Of a stretch of DNA of 64,000 bases, positions 35,225-45,428 are shown in pieces. Both the position numbers and the translations under genes were made by a program. Where the stretch lies: the NCBI RefSeq assembly GCF_001274635.1, contig NZ_LBGV01000001.1, forward strand, positions 372,001 through 436,000, read 5' to 3'. The notes under the pieces are model-generated. The model made no database searches. It worked only from the letters and a program-made list of their open reading frames with translations, and had not been told where the DNA came from. Source of the stretch: Persicobacter sp. CCB-QB2 (GTDB lineage Bacteria; Bacteroidota; Bacteroidia; Cytophagales; Cyclobacteriaceae). How positions within the stretch are numbered: position 1 is the first letter of the stretch; every line of letters starts with the position of its first letter.

Positions 35225-36937
35225 TTATTTGATTAGTTCCTCTGGTTTATCCGATGGGTGTTGCCCGGGAAATTCATTATCGAAGTCATTCCAATATTCC
35301 TGAATGGTAGTCTTCATTTCTTTATGAAGCGTCAGTATGCCGAAGAGGTTCGGCAAGGTCATCAGTGCAATGGCGATGCCCGAGAATGTCCAGATAATGG
35401 TGGTGTCGGTGAAAGAGGCAATGAAAAAAGAGACGACATACACCACCCGGAACCAGATGACTGATCTGCTGCCGAAAAGGAAGGTCATGGCCCGGTCTCC
35501 GTAGTAGGACCAGGAAATGGCCGTGGAAAAGGCGAAAAGTAGTAGCCCAATGGTGACGATATACTTTCCTTTCTCCCCCAAAAAGCTTTTCGTGAAAGCT
35601 ATGGCCGTCAGAGGAGAGGAGTGCAGCAGTGATTTTCCCTTAAAAATGATACTTGCTTGACTGTCCCATTTGCCCTTGGTAAAGCGCAGGCTTCCATTAT
35701 AGGGCATGGTGCCCTTTTCGGTTTTGGTGAATATTTGGATGTCCTCCGCCCAGGACCGGTTATGAAAGACCGTTACATTATTTTGTATTTGCCCGTCAAC
35801 CACCTGCATCTCACCACTAAAGGTGGGCAGGCTTTTGCCCCCGCTGAAGTATTTGGCCACCGCGGTTTTATCGGCCTGATTGTTTTCATTGAAATGGTCC
35901 CTGAGTACGACCATATCAGAGTTTTGGAAAACGTTTTCATGCTTTTCTTTCCAAACACCCGAGGAAAGTAATACTAAGCCGGTTAAAGAACAAATGACGA
36001 TGGTATCAATAAAGGGTTCCAAAATCGCTACCATTCCCTCTGATACCGGTTCGTGTGCTTTCGCAGAGGCGTGTGCAATAGGTGCTGATCCCTGACCGGC
36101 TTCATTGGAAAATAAGCCCCGACCGACTCCTTTGGTAAAAGCAAAGGAAATCGCAGCGCCTAAAAATCCTCCCGATGCGGCGGATCCGGTGAAAACATCC
36201 TGAAATACCGCTGATAGGGAAGGTAAAATATTTTCATAGTTATAAATGATGACCAATAAGGCTCCAACAAGGTAAATAAACGCCATAGCAGGCACTAATC
36301 TTGAGGTGACCGCCGCGATTCTCTTAATTCCTCCGATGATGACGCCTGCCAAAAGCACGGCCAATACCGCTCCGGTGATCCAGTGGGGAATGCTGAAAGT
36401 GGAGAACATGGCGTTGGAAATGGAGTTAATCTGCGGCAATGAACCCGTCCCGAAAGAAGAAATTACCGTGAAAATGGCAAATGCGGCTGCCAGTTTAGGC
36501 ATTTTCAGGCGGTTTTTCATAAAATACATCGGTCCGCCGGCCATGGTGCCATCCGCTGTTTTTTCCCGGTATTTGTGGGAAAGGGTAACTTCCACAAATT
36601 TGGTGGTCATGCCGAAAAAGGCGGTGACGACCATCCAAAAGATGGCGGCAGGACCTCCCAGGTGTACCGCTAGTGCTACGCCGGCTATATTTCCGGTTCC
36701 AACGGTGCCACTTAAAGCAGTGGATAATGCCTGAAAATGAGAGGTATCTCCCTCATCGGTGTCCTTATCGTATTTGCCTGAAAGAATTTTCAGTGCATGT
36801 CCGAAATACTTGATTTGGGGAAAACCGAGATAGATGGTGAAGAACAAACCCGTTCCTAAAAGGGCGAAGACAAACCACATCGACCCGCCAATATAGCTGT
36901 CGATGGTGGCTAGAAAGTTGTTAAGTGATTGAATCAT
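35225..36937 (-). CDS. alanine/glycine:cation symporter (AGCS family)
   Basis: A 570-residue inner-membrane transporter that imports alanine or glycine with Na+ (or H+). Family motifs are [20 protein letters not shown] in the first half, [31 protein letters not shown] and [16 protein letters not shown]. Typical members have ~450-490 residues. The excess here is an insertion of ~110 polar residues at about 330-440, between two membrane helices, which should face the periplasm by topology. It is divergent from gcvT, which also acts on glycine-derived carbon. Confidence 0.93.
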   Translation of the reverse strand: MIQSLNNFLATIDSYIGGSMWFVFALLGTGLFFTIYLGFPQIKYFGHALKILSGKYDKDTDEGDTSHFQALSTALSGTVGTGNIAGVALAVHLGGPAAIFWMVVTAFFGMTTKFVEVTLSHKYREKTADGTMAGGPMYFMKNRLKMPKLAAAFAIFTVISSFGTGSLPQINSISNAMFSTFSIPHWITGAVLAVLLAGVIIGGIKRIAAVTSRLVPAMAFIYLVGALLVIIYNYENILPSLSAVFQDVFTGSAASGGFLGAAISFAFTKGVGRGLFSNEAGQGSAPIAHASAKAHEPVSEGMVAILEPFIDTIVICSLTGLVLLSSGVWKEKHENVFQNSDMVVLRDHFNENNQADKTAVAKYFSGGKSLPTFSGEMQVVDGQIQNNVTVFHNRSWAEDIQIFTKTEKGTMPYNGSLRFTKGKWDSQASIIFKGKSLLHSSPLTAIAFTKSFLGEKGKYIVTIGLLLFAFSTAISWSYYGDRAMTFLFGSRSVIWFRVVYVVSFFIASFTDTTIIWTFSGIAIALMTLPNLFGILTLHKEMKTTIQEYWNDFDNEFPGQHPSDKPEELIK

Positions 36938-37280
36938 TTGGTATTAGTCAATGAAAATTGGGTTTATAGCACCCCTTGGTTAAGATTTTGGTGAGGGGGA
37001 AGATTAAAAGAAAAGACAATATTATGAAAAATTGCCTTAAACTTAATTTTTGATGCCATTTTTCTTGATTTGAGAAATTTTATTTCGTGAATTTTCAAAG
37101 GGATTAGAGATGATATTTTGGGATACTTTCTATCCCTTTTAGCACAGCGAAAAGAGTTTGGAATACGGGCGCATATAGCGCTGAGACCTTTAATTTTCCT
37201 TTTTTTTCGGCGAATAATAATTACATTTGTTCAGCTGTTAATCAGCTTAAAACCGTAGAACAAAACCCAAATTTTTTAAT
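36938..37280. promoter_or_regulatory. divergent promoter region of symporter and gcvT
   Basis: No gene is visible here. For gcvT, TACATTTG at 37222-37229 fits the Bacteroidota -7 element TAnnTTTG, about 50 bases before the start codon. A clear TTG -33 partner is not seen. Confidence 0.45.
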
Positions 37281-38369
37281 ATGGAGTTAAAAAAAGTAGC
37301 GCTTAACGATTTGCATGAAGAATTAGGTGCAAAGATGGTTCCTTTTGCAGGCTATAATATGCCTGTTCGGTATACCTCAGATATTGAAGAGCATAAAACC
37401 GTAAGGGAAGGCGTCGGGGTCTTTGATGTATCCCATATGGGCGAATTCATGTTGAGAGGTCCAAAAGCTTTGGATTTGATTCAGCGCGTGACCTCCAATG
37501 ATGCTTCAAAGCTATTTGATGGCAAGGCGCAGTATTCCTGCTTACCGAATAAGGATGGTGGAATTGTAGATGATTTGCTGGTTTACCGCATTTCGGAGCA
37601 AGAATACCTTTTGGTAGTGAATGCTTCCAATATTGAAAAAGACTGGAACTGGATTTCTTCTTTCAATACCGAAGGCGTAGAGATGGAGAATATTTCAGAC
37701 AGCATGTCTTTGTTTGCCGTTCAGGGGCCGAAGGCAGAGGAGGTATGCCAAAAACTGACGGATGTAAAGCTTTCAGAAATGGGGTATTATACCTTCACTA
37801 TGGGGCGCATTGGAGATGTGGATGATGTGCTGATTTCTGCTACGGGCTATACCGGTGCCGGTGGATTCGAGCTTTATGTCATGAATGAAGATGCGGAGGA
37901 AGTTTGGGAGGCTTTATTTGAAGCCGGAGCAGAATTTGACATTAAGCCCATTGGTTTGGGTGCGCGGGATACCCTGCGTCTGGAGAAAGGATTCTGTTTG
38001 TATGGAAATGACATCGACGATACCACCTCTCCTCTGGAAGCTGGTTTGGGTTGGATCACTAAATTCACCAAAGACTTTACCAATGCCGAGGCCCTGAAAG
38101 CTCAGAAAGAAGCGGGTGTTACCAAGCGATTGGTGGGCTTTATTATGGAAGAAAAAGGAATTCCACGTCATGATTATCCTATTTTCGATGCGGAGGACAA
38201 TGAAATTGGTCGTGTGACTTCCGGATCTATTTCACCTATGCTGGAAAAGGGAATCGGGCTGGGATATGTGGAGAAAGCATTTTCAAAAGCGGGTTCTGAA
38301 ATTTTCATTGGGGTGAGAAAAAGAAGACTAAAAGCGGTGGTGGAAAAGCTGCCTTTATACAAGGACTAA
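37281..38369 (+). CDS. gcvT: aminomethyltransferase (glycine cleavage system T protein)
   Basis: A 362-residue cytosolic enzyme. It takes the aminomethyl group from lipoylated H protein and transfers the carbon to tetrahydrofolate, releasing ammonia. Typical motifs are [45 protein letters not shown] and [20 protein letters not shown], including the folate- and substrate-contacting Asp and Arg residues. The length is normal. It stands alone; gcvH and gcvP are not in the window. A strong hairpin follows. Confidence 0.96.
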   Translation: MELKKVALNDLHEELGAKMVPFAGYNMPVRYTSDIEEHKTVREGVGVFDVSHMGEFMLRGPKALDLIQRVTSNDASKLFDGKAQYSCLPNKDGGIVDDLLVYRISEQEYLLVVNASNIEKDWNWISSFNTEGVEMENISDSMSLFAVQGPKAEEVCQKLTDVKLSEMGYYTFTMGRIGDVDDVLISATGYTGAGGFELYVMNEDAEEVWEALFEAGAEFDIKPIGLGARDTLRLEKGFCLYGNDIDDTTSPLEAGLGWITKFTKDFTNAEALKAQKEAGVTKRLVGFIMEEKGIPRHDYPIFDAEDNEIGRVTSGSISPMLEKGIGLGYVEKAFSKAGSEIFIGVRKRRLKAVVEKLPLYKD

Positions 38370-38373
38370 AATA

Positions 38374-38412
38374 AAAAAAGCAGTTTGAGGATTTTCAAAC
38401 TGCTTTTTTTTG
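38374..38412. terminator. bidirectional terminator between gcvT and nuoN
   Basis: GCAGTTTGA (38380-38388) and TCAAACTGC (38395-38403) pair perfectly, with A-runs to the left and T-runs to the right. It ends both the gcvT (plus) and nuoMN (minus) transcripts. Confidence 0.9.
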
Positions 38413-38423
38413 ATTGAATATTA

Positions 38424-39908
38424 TTAAAGAATAATCTGCGGAGCAAAAAACAAAACGATTAGCGGAAGGATAGCCACAAATAAGGCGATGCGGTAGGCCC
38501 ATTGCAATCGGTTTTCAATGACTACTTCTCGTCTTCGGTAGAAATGGTAATCTTCCTCTCCCTCTTCCTGAAAATAGAAATGATAGGGAAGACGAATATA
38601 GTAGAACAAAGCGATAACGGTATTCAAAACGCCAAATACCAATAAAAGCAGGTAGATGGTGGTTGAAGTAGTCTCGTATTGTTCCCATAACGCCAGAAAG
38701 ACCATCAGTTTGGCATTAAAGCCGGCAGTAGGAGGGAGTCCGGTCAGGGAAATCATAACGATCACCAATCCGATTCCCCAAAGGGCATGTTTCTTACCCA
38801 TGCCATTAAAGTCTTCATAAGTGATGGCCTTCTTACCGGTTTCAAAGTATTGCACCAGCCCAAAAGCGGCCATATTCATGATGCCATAAATCGCGGCATA
38901 GAACAGACCGGCATCCCAGGCCGATTTTGCCGGAACGATGATGCAGGCGATCAGAAATCCGGCATGGGATACTGAAGAATACGCCAGCATTTTTTTGACC
39001 TCCTTTTGTCCCAGCGCCAGTAAATTTCCGGCCGTCATCGAAACCAGGGCAATAAAGCCTAAAGCCACAATAATGGCCTGTTTTGCTTCTGCAGAAAGTG
39101 GGGGCAAGAGCTGCATGATTCCCATAAAGCAGAAAAAGGCGGCAATTTTTGGTAAAGTGGCAAATAGTGCGGCGATAGGGGTCGGCGCATTTTGGTATAC
39201 ATCTTCCACCCAGGGATGAAGCGGTACCGCGGTGAGCTTGAATAAAAGTCCAATTACAGCCAGAAAAGCAGCAAAAGCCAAAATGCTAACCGGTGCCGTT
39301 GATAAATTCATCCAGAAGGAACCGTCTGTCAGGGATAAAGTGCCGGTCAGGCCATAAAGAATGGACATGCCGTAGACTGTTAATGCAGAAGCAATTGCGC
39401 CGAATAGCAGGTATTTTAAGGCGGCCTTATTTCCTTTTTCATTAAAGCTGAAGGCAGTTAGCCCGTAAGCGGAGAAAGAAAGAAGCTCTACCGCCAGATA
39501 AATCATTAATAAGTTATCTGACATCACCAGCGCTGAACCTCCCAATAGGATGGCGGCTTTTAACAACCAATATTCCATTCTTTCTTCATTTTTAAGCTGT
39601 ACTTCTACGGCACTTAAATGAAGGGAAAATAAATACAGACCGCCCAATAAAAGCTGCCCGGCAATGCGGTAGTTGTCCAGGCTGATCATGCCCAGAAAAC
39701 CATTATCCCACTGCCCGTTCCACTGGTTGATTTTTAAGAGGATATAACCGATACCGAAAATCCAGCTCAGGGATTTTCCGACCATAGCCGGCTTTTTCCA
39801 TGGAATAATGCAGGCAATGGTCAGTAGCAAAATCAATGCTGCCACCATAGCCTCCGGCAAAACCATGGGAAGGGACTGGATGATATTTTTTAAAATTGAA
39901 ATATCCAT
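38424..39908 (-). CDS. nuoN: NADH-quinone oxidoreductase subunit N
   Basis: A 494-residue membrane subunit of complex I with about 14 transmembrane helices. It is one of three antiporter-like proton channels. Typical features are LMIYLAVELLSFSAYGLTAF with the conserved Glu, KLTAVPLHPWVEDVYQNAPTP with Lys and His of the half-channel, and KKMLAYSSVSHAGF. It starts 10 bp after the nuoM stop and forms an operon with it. Confidence 0.95.
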   Translation of the reverse strand: MDISILKNIIQSLPMVLPEAMVAALILLLTIACIIPWKKPAMVGKSLSWIFGIGYILLKINQWNGQWDNGFLGMISLDNYRIAGQLLLGGLYLFSLHLSAVEVQLKNEERMEYWLLKAAILLGGSALVMSDNLLMIYLAVELLSFSAYGLTAFSFNEKGNKAALKYLLFGAIASALTVYGMSILYGLTGTLSLTDGSFWMNLSTAPVSILAFAAFLAVIGLLFKLTAVPLHPWVEDVYQNAPTPIAALFATLPKIAAFFCFMGIMQLLPPLSAEAKQAIIVALGFIALVSMTAGNLLALGQKEVKKMLAYSSVSHAGFLIACIIVPAKSAWDAGLFYAAIYGIMNMAAFGLVQYFETGKKAITYEDFNGMGKKHALWGIGLVIVMISLTGLPPTAGFNAKLMVFLALWEQYETTSTTIYLLLLVFGVLNTVIALFYYIRLPYHFYFQEEGEEDYHFYRRREVVIENRLQWAYRIALFVAILPLIVLFFAPQIIL

Positions 39909-39918
39909 AGGAAAAGGC

Positions 39919-41634
39919 TTAGGCTCCCATTACCAATTTGATCCAGGCGCCCACGCTGCCGTTAATTAAATCAAGTAGTAAAGCTGGGAAAAGTCCATAA
40001 AGAATGGTTCCGATCACTAAAGGAATCATAACCACATATTCTTTGGAGGTCATATCGACCATGGCCGATTCCCATTCCGGCTGACGTACAAAGTATTTTC
40101 CAAAGAACATTCTTTGAAGTGTCCATAAATAATAGGCAGCCCCCAACAGTAAGCCTAGTAAGGAAACAATGGCCATCCATCTTGGCAATAAGCCATTGAT
40201 GCCCGAAGAGGAGAATGCGCCCAGGAAGACGAATACCTCAGCAATAAAGCCGCTGAAAGCAGGCAGTCCCAAAGAAGCAAAGAAAGCAATAATCACAATG
40301 GTAGTGAACTTTGGTAGCTTTTTGGCCAGCCCACTGTAATTTTCAATTCTCCGGTCATGGGTACGGTCATAAATGAATCCGGCGATCAGGAATAGTAAGG
40401 CGGAAATTAATCCGTGGCTAAACATTTGATAGATCGCACCACTTACCCCTTCTGCTGTACCGGAGGCCAAGCCCAATAGTACAAAACCCATATGGGAAAT
40501 GGATGAATAGGCAATTAGCTGTTTCAGGTCTTTTTGAGCCAAGGCGTTCATCGCACCATAAATGATGGATAGCATGCCGATAAATCCTACCACCCATGCC
40601 CAATGATGGCCCGCATCAGGGAATATGGCGTATGCCGTTCTAAGCAGTCCGTAACCTCCTATTTTCAATAAGATGCCGGCCAATACGACTGATACCGGCG
40701 TGGGCGCTTCCACGTGTGCATCCGGTAACCAGGTGTGGAAAGGCACCATGGGCAGTTTAATTCCAAAGCCTATAAATAATAATAGGAATGCCCAAAATCT
40801 GAAGTTCATACCTAATAATTGTCCTTCATAAAGGCTGCTGAAAATGGAATCGGGAATGAAATTTTGCGCATCCATCATATGCACCATATTGAAGGTGCGT
40901 ACGATTTTGTCCGCTGGAATCAATTGGTTGGCTAAAGCATCCTGTACTTTCAGAATTATGGACGGATCTACTGCGCGAAAGTCCTGCGCCCAACCCATTG
41001 CAACGGCCGTCATTTGAGGGTCAATCACAGAGCTGTATAGTCCGATCATGACCAATAAAATTAATACCGAGCCCAGCAGGGTATATAAGAAAAATTTGAT
41101 TGCAGCATATTCACGGCGTGGTCCGCCCCAGATTCCGATCAGGAAATACATCGGAAGCAGCATGAATTCAAAGAATACATAGAAAAGGAAGAAGTCCAGG
41201 GAAACAAAACAGCCCATAATTGTGCCGCTCAATAACAGCATCAGGGCGTAGTACCCTTTGGTTTGTGTAGTAATTCCCCAGCTTCCGTAAACGGCCAACA
41301 GCATGACCAGGGCAGAGAGGAGCACCAGGCTAATATTGAGTCCGTCAATACCGACGAAATATTGAATGGAAAGCTGCCCTAAGCTTCCTAATTGCATATG
41401 GATCCAGTCCAGTTGCTGAACGAACTGGTAACCTTCAATAGCGTTAACGCCTACCGGAGCACCTTCCCCACTGAGGTAATTTCCTAAAAGGATTAGGGCT
41501 AAAACAAACTGCGCGCCCACACCACCAATGGCGATTGGACGATACCAGTGATTTAAGCTGGAAGGTAGAAATAATAAAATTCCCGCCAGTAGAAGCGGGA
41601 GAAATATCATGATGCTGATAAGTTGTTCTATCAT
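39919..41634 (-). CDS. nuoM: NADH-quinone oxidoreductase subunit M
   Basis: A 571-residue antiporter-like proton-pumping subunit of complex I. Conserved parts are FYVFFEFMLLPMYFLIGIWGG (Glu of the pumping site), KLPMVPFHTWLPDAHVEAPT, VVLAGILLKIGGYGL and KQLIAYSSISHMGFV. It is followed by nuoN. Upstream, where nuoL usually lies, there is ~400 bp of non-coding DNA with a dispersed repeat, so nuoMN are detached from the other nuo genes or the rest lies elsewhere. Confidence 0.96.
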   Translation of the reverse strand: MIEQLISIMIFLPLLLAGILLFLPSSLNHWYRPIAIGGVGAQFVLALILLGNYLSGEGAPVGVNAIEGYQFVQQLDWIHMQLGSLGQLSIQYFVGIDGLNISLVLLSALVMLLAVYGSWGITTQTKGYYALMLLLSGTIMGCFVSLDFFLFYVFFEFMLLPMYFLIGIWGGPRREYAAIKFFLYTLLGSVLILLVMIGLYSSVIDPQMTAVAMGWAQDFRAVDPSIILKVQDALANQLIPADKIVRTFNMVHMMDAQNFIPDSIFSSLYEGQLLGMNFRFWAFLLLFIGFGIKLPMVPFHTWLPDAHVEAPTPVSVVLAGILLKIGGYGLLRTAYAIFPDAGHHWAWVVGFIGMLSIIYGAMNALAQKDLKQLIAYSSISHMGFVLLGLASGTAEGVSGAIYQMFSHGLISALLFLIAGFIYDRTHDRRIENYSGLAKKLPKFTTIVIIAFFASLGLPAFSGFIAEVFVFLGAFSSSGINGLLPRWMAIVSLLGLLLGAAYYLWTLQRMFFGKYFVRQPEWESAMVDMTSKEYVVMIPLVIGTILYGLFPALLLDLINGSVGAWIKLVMGA

Positions 41635-41793
41635 AGAGGTTGATCAATCCCGATTTTGATTGTTGAAACACAAATAACAAGGCGAAATTACGGGACTGCA
41701 TTGAAAAATACTATTAATCCAAAAATTTCCTTGTGGCTTAAGTCGTTCATTGAACAAAAACAAAATTTCTTGTTGTTATTCAAATAAATTCCA

Positions 41794-42020
41794 AATTAAC
41801 CACGGTTATTCCTGCTTAAACTCTTCTTGAGCTGGCAAGCTGGAAAATCGAAGGAATTTTTCCTATTACGAGTTTTTTCCAAGGAAGCAAATGAATGAGG
41901 AGTAAGCCTGTTTACGCCAATTTGGGCGATTAAAAAATCAGAAACACCGAATCACGAATAAAGGACAATTCCATTAGATCGATCTACTTACTTATTCAGG
42001 CGGTGAATAATTCAGCTAAA
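41794..42020 (+). repeat. dispersed intergenic repeat, copy 6
   Basis: The left end is TTAACCACGGTTATTCCTGC and the right end GGCGGTGAATAATTCAGCTA. Inner blocks are CCAAGGAAGCAAATGAATGA and GCCAATTTGGGCGATTAAAA. About 227 bp, in the gap between the histidine kinase and nuoM, just upstream of the nuoM promoter region. Confidence 0.82.
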
Positions 42021-42033
42021 GAATAGCGTCGGG

Positions 42034-44130
42034 TTATTCCTGTTCCACCAGGGCGGATTCGCTTACCTTTGGTAGGCTGAAGCTAAAGGTGGTGCCTTCG
42101 CCTTCTACAGATTCAAACCAAATGGTGCCCTCATTTTTCTCTACAAATTCTTTACAAAGCAATAAGCCCAGGCCGGTTCCTTTTTCATTGGAGGTGCCCA
42201 TGGTGGAGTGCTTTTCTCCCACTTTGAATAATTTGTCCTGTGCGTTTTTATGTATTCCAACCCCATTATCCTGTACTGAGATAATGACTTTATCCTGCTT
42301 TTCCTGTACCAGAATTTTAACTTTCCCGCCACTTTCAGTGAACTTGAGTGCATTGGAAGTCAGGTTTCGGATTACGGTGTCAATACATTTAACGTCCGCA
42401 AAAACCTGATATTGTCCAAATACCTCTTTTTCTAATTGAATGTTTTTATTCGCTGCTTGTTGGTACAGGAGTTCAATGTTTTTTTCAATTAAAGAATTTA
42501 GTTCAAAGGATTCTGCTTTTATTTCCAAAGCACCAGTCTGAGAGCGTGCCCAGATCAGCAGGTTTTCCAATAGGCCAAAGAGGTTTTTCAGAGAGCCATC
42601 CAGATCAGTGGCCAGCATCTTGATTTCCTCTGTGCTCATGTGTTCGGTATGGTTCATGAGCAGGTTGGAGAAGGAACGCAGGCTGTTTAAAGGTCCTTTT
42701 ACATCATGCGAAATAATGGAAAAGAATTTATCTTTCGTATGATTCAGGGCTTCCAGCTCTTCGTTTTTTTGTTTAATCTGATGATTGGCCAGGGAGATTT
42801 TTCTTCTGTTTCGGATAATCAGGGTGATAATCAGCCCTAGTATCAGGATGATTGCCCCAAGGAAAACCATATAAATTTGCTGTTCCTTGTTTTCTGCTTC
42901 ATGCTCGCGCTGGGCAGATTTTAACTCTTCTTCCTTTTCCTGGAACTTAATTTTGGATTCCAACTCGGCAATCCGGCTATTGGAAGATTCCGCGATAATT
43001 AATTCGTCTAACTGTCTTTGGTTATCCAGAGATTCCTTCGCTTTTTCATAATCCTGAAGGCTACTGTATATAATGGTCAGCTGTTGATAGCCTTTCTGCA
43101 TGGTGTGTTTCATGCTTTTTTTCCAGGCAATTTTCAAAGACTCCCGCACCAGTTTAATGGCTTGATTGTTTTTATTGAGGTCTTTCTTCCCTTGATCAGA
43201 TTTGGCCAATGCCATGCCGGAAAGTAAAAGGTTTTGCGCCAAAGCCAGGCTGTCACCAGTATGCCTTTCTAATTTTCTGGCCTTGGTCAGATAACTCAGG
43301 GCCATTTCAAATTCGTTTTTCAGGATGAAAACTTCTCCTAGGGCCTGGTGACTTTCATAGATGCCTTTTGGATAGGATAATTCCTGAAAATTGCGAAGGC
43401 TTTCTTTTAGTAAAAACTCGGCTTTGTTCAGATTATTCATCTGTCGGTAAGCTTTGCCGGCAACTAACTGATATTCTGCCTCCAGATTTTGGTTTTTTAG
43501 TTTGAAGGTTAGAGCTTTTGCGGAATCAAGATTCAGCTCTATTTTATCTTTGTCTTTGGTTTTTTCAGCGAGTTGCGCCTGATCCAAATATAGCAGTAGA
43601 ATCTCTTTTTGTAAACTCCATTTGCGGGCCATTTGCATGGCTTCCGAATAGCATTCCTCGGCTTTTTTGTAGTCCCCTAATTCACTGTTGATGATAGCCT
43701 GTACTTTTTTAGTCTTAATAAGCCCGATCTGATCATTAGCGGCTTTATTGAATTTTAAGGCTTCCAGGCAAAAGTGCATTGGATTCAGGAAGTCTACTTC
43801 TCCCTGGTAATCATCTCCCAGGAACTGAATTTCCTTATCATCGTTTTTCAAAAAAAGAAATCCCCCAAAGTCCCGGTAAAACAGGGCCTCTCCCATATAG
43901 GGCAGTGCACGGCCAATAAGTAAGTTGTTCTCTAAGGCAGTAGCTTTCACCCAGGCATTTTCAGCAAGCTTGTAAGCTTCATGTGGATTGCCGTTCATTT
44001 TCTTCTCAGCTTCTTCCAAAAGTAGCAGTACTTCCTCTTCGGCAGAAAGGGGCGTGTCATTATTGGCCTGACTTTGGGAAAGGCTGAAAAGTAGAAAAAT
44101 AGTAAAAAGAGTTCTGAAGTATCCTGACAT
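42034..44130 (-). CDS. sensor histidine kinase with TPR sensor region
   Basis: A 698-residue protein. A signal peptide (SQSQANN) precedes a periplasmic region of about 380 residues with tetratricopeptide repeats (GDYKKAEECYSEAMQMA, NKAEFLLKESLRNF). A coiled-coil segment and one transmembrane helix (about 425-445) follow. The cytosolic part has HisKA with the phospho-accepting His in FFSIISHDVKGPLNSL and an HATPase domain (DNGVGIHKNAQDKL, GTGLGLLLCKEFV). No response regulator is adjacent, so it is an orphan kinase. The signal is not known. Confidence 0.92.
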   Translation of the reverse strand: MSGYFRTLFTIFLLFSLSQSQANNDTPLSAEEEVLLLLEEAEKKMNGNPHEAYKLAENAWVKATALENNLLIGRALPYMGEALFYRDFGGFLFLKNDDKEIQFLGDDYQGEVDFLNPMHFCLEALKFNKAANDQIGLIKTKKVQAIINSELGDYKKAEECYSEAMQMARKWSLQKEILLLYLDQAQLAEKTKDKDKIELNLDSAKALTFKLKNQNLEAEYQLVAGKAYRQMNNLNKAEFLLKESLRNFQELSYPKGIYESHQALGEVFILKNEFEMALSYLTKARKLERHTGDSLALAQNLLLSGMALAKSDQGKKDLNKNNQAIKLVRESLKIAWKKSMKHTMQKGYQQLTIIYSSLQDYEKAKESLDNQRQLDELIIAESSNSRIAELESKIKFQEKEEELKSAQREHEAENKEQQIYMVFLGAIILILGLIITLIIRNRRKISLANHQIKQKNEELEALNHTKDKFFSIISHDVKGPLNSLRSFSNLLMNHTEHMSTEEIKMLATDLDGSLKNLFGLLENLLIWARSQTGALEIKAESFELNSLIEKNIELLYQQAANKNIQLEKEVFGQYQVFADVKCIDTVIRNLTSNALKFTESGGKVKILVQEKQDKVIISVQDNGVGIHKNAQDKLFKVGEKHSTMGTSNEKGTGLGLLLCKEFVEKNEGTIWFESVEGEGTTFSFSLPKVSESALVEQE

Positions 44131-44288
44131 CAGTGGTAATAAAAGTGTATTTGCTAGGGTGAAAATTGATAGCCAATTTAGGCCTTTTTGAGTAATTTTG
44201 GGGAGGAAAACCTATTTTTTTAAGATTAATCCAATAAATCTTGTGGCAGATTATAGTTTTTATTCCTGCTTTTCAGGGGCTCATGGTT

Positions 44289-44319
44289 TTGAAGCTAAGA
44301 AAAAAAAATACTATCTTTG
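44289..44319 (+). promoter_or_regulatory. promoter of greA leader
   Basis: TTG at 44289-44291, 20 bases, then TATCTTTG at 44312-44319, a good match to the Bacteroidota promoter. Transcription should start near 44325, about 140 bases before greA. Confidence 0.65.
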
Positions 44320-44324
44320 AGATC

Positions 44325-44443
44325 AGGAGCGTACAACATGGTACGTTATTTATCCGGTAGATATTAATCTAATACCCGAAATCATCCGTTTAAAGTACCA
44401 ATGTTTTTAGCAACGATCCTCCCAAGGGGTCGTTATTCTTTTT
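44325..44443 (+). ncRNA. candidate greA leader RNA ending at an internal terminator
   Basis: Between the promoter at 44289-44319 and the greA start lies a complete terminator: AACGATCC (44412-44419) pairs with GGGTCGTT (44427-44434), followed by ATTCTTTTTTT. A second hairpin, CGTAC (44330-44334) with GTACG (44341-44345), lies near the 5' end. No gene on the plus strand needs a terminator here, so an attenuated leader of ~120 nt is expected. The E. coli greA leader makes GraL RNAs in a similar arrangement. Function is inferred. Confidence 0.5.
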
Positions 44444-44467
44444 TTAATCATTTAGGTAAATTATATC

Positions 44468-44941
44468 ATGAGTAATATATCATACTATACCGAGGAAGGC
44501 TTACAGAAATTAAGAGACGAGTTGAGAGACCTTAAATTACGTGGTCGTGCAGATATTGCACAACAAATCGCAGAGGCGCGTGATAAGGGTGATTTGAGTG
44601 AGAATGCGGAGTATGATGCAGCAAAAGATGCTCAGGGCCATTTGGAGGCCAAAATTGCTCAATTGGAAAACGTGGTGGCGAATGCCCGCGTGATTCGTCA
44701 GTCCGACATTGATATTTCCAAAGTTTCTATTCTGTCTACGGTGAAAATCAAGAATATGAAAAACGGAATGGAAGTAAAATATACCTTGGTTTCTGAGGAA
44801 GAAGCAAACCTGAAGCAAGGGAAGATTTCTGTGAAGTCGCCGATCGGAAAAGGTTTGATGGGCAAGAAGGTTGGAGAGATTGCAGAAGTTACCGCTCCGG
44901 CAGGTAAAATTGAATTTGAAGTTTTGGATATTAGCATGTAA
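44468..44941 (+). CDS. greA: transcription elongation factor GreA
   Basis: A 157-residue protein that binds the RNA polymerase secondary channel and stimulates cleavage of backtracked RNA. The N-terminal coiled coil (residues about 8-75) carries the acidic tip in ARDKGDLSENAEYDAAKD. The C-terminal FKBP-like domain ends with SPIGKGLMGKKVGEIAEV. It is preceded by a leader that contains a terminator, and followed 30 bp later by the HIT gene, probably in the same transcript. Confidence 0.96.
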   Translation: MSNISYYTEEGLQKLRDELRDLKLRGRADIAQQIAEARDKGDLSENAEYDAAKDAQGHLEAKIAQLENVVANARVIRQSDIDISKVSILSTVKIKNMKNGMEVKYTLVSEEEANLKQGKISVKSPIGKGLMGKKVGEIAEVTAPAGKIEFEVLDISM

Positions 44942-44971
44942 TTTCCCTGAGGAAATCAATCCATCAAAATC

Positions 44972-45364
44972 ATGGCGAGTATATTCACCAAAATCATCAA
45001 TCGAGAGATCCCCGGTCAAATAGTAGCGGAGGATGATCACCATATTGCCTTCCTGGACATTAACCCATTAGTGGAAGGTCATACTTTAATTGTCCCTAAA
45101 AAAGAGGTCGACTATATCTTTGATTTATCGGATGAAGAGTATGTCGCATTGCAACTTTTTGCGAAAAAAGTTGCTGCTGGAATAAAAGCAGCAATCCCTT
45201 GTTTGAGAATTGGGGTGGCGGTCATTGGATTAGAGGTTCCACATACGCACATTCACCTGGTGCCGCTGAATGATATGGATGACATTAATTTTAGTCGTCC
45301 GAAATTGAACCCCTCGGCGGAAGAGTTGAGTCAGACCAAAGAAAAGATTGCAGAGCAGCTTTAA
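44972..45364 (+). CDS. HIT family (histidine triad) protein
   Basis: A 130-residue nucleotide-binding hydrolase. The start SIFTKIINREIPGQIVAEDD and the histidine triad HTHIHLVPL are typical of the HINT/HIT branch, which hydrolyses nucleoside phosphoramidates or related AMP conjugates. The physiological substrate in bacteria is unclear. It is cotranscribed with greA and ends in a terminator at 45400. Confidence 0.95.
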   Translation: MASIFTKIINREIPGQIVAEDDHHIAFLDINPLVEGHTLIVPKKEVDYIFDLSDEEYVALQLFAKKVAAGIKAAIPCLRIGVAVIGLEVPHTHIHLVPLNDMDDINFSRPKLNPSAEELSQTKEKIAEQL

Positions 45365-45399
45365 GCCCGCCTTCTTTTTAGGTTTAAAAATATTGGAAG

Positions 45400-45428
45400 A
45401 GTCATCCTTTTTAGGGTGACTTTTTTTA
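45400..45428 (+). terminator. terminator after greA-HIT
   Basis: AGTCATCC (45400-45407) pairs with GGGTGACT (45414-45421), with one G-T, followed by TTTTTTT. Confidence 0.8.
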
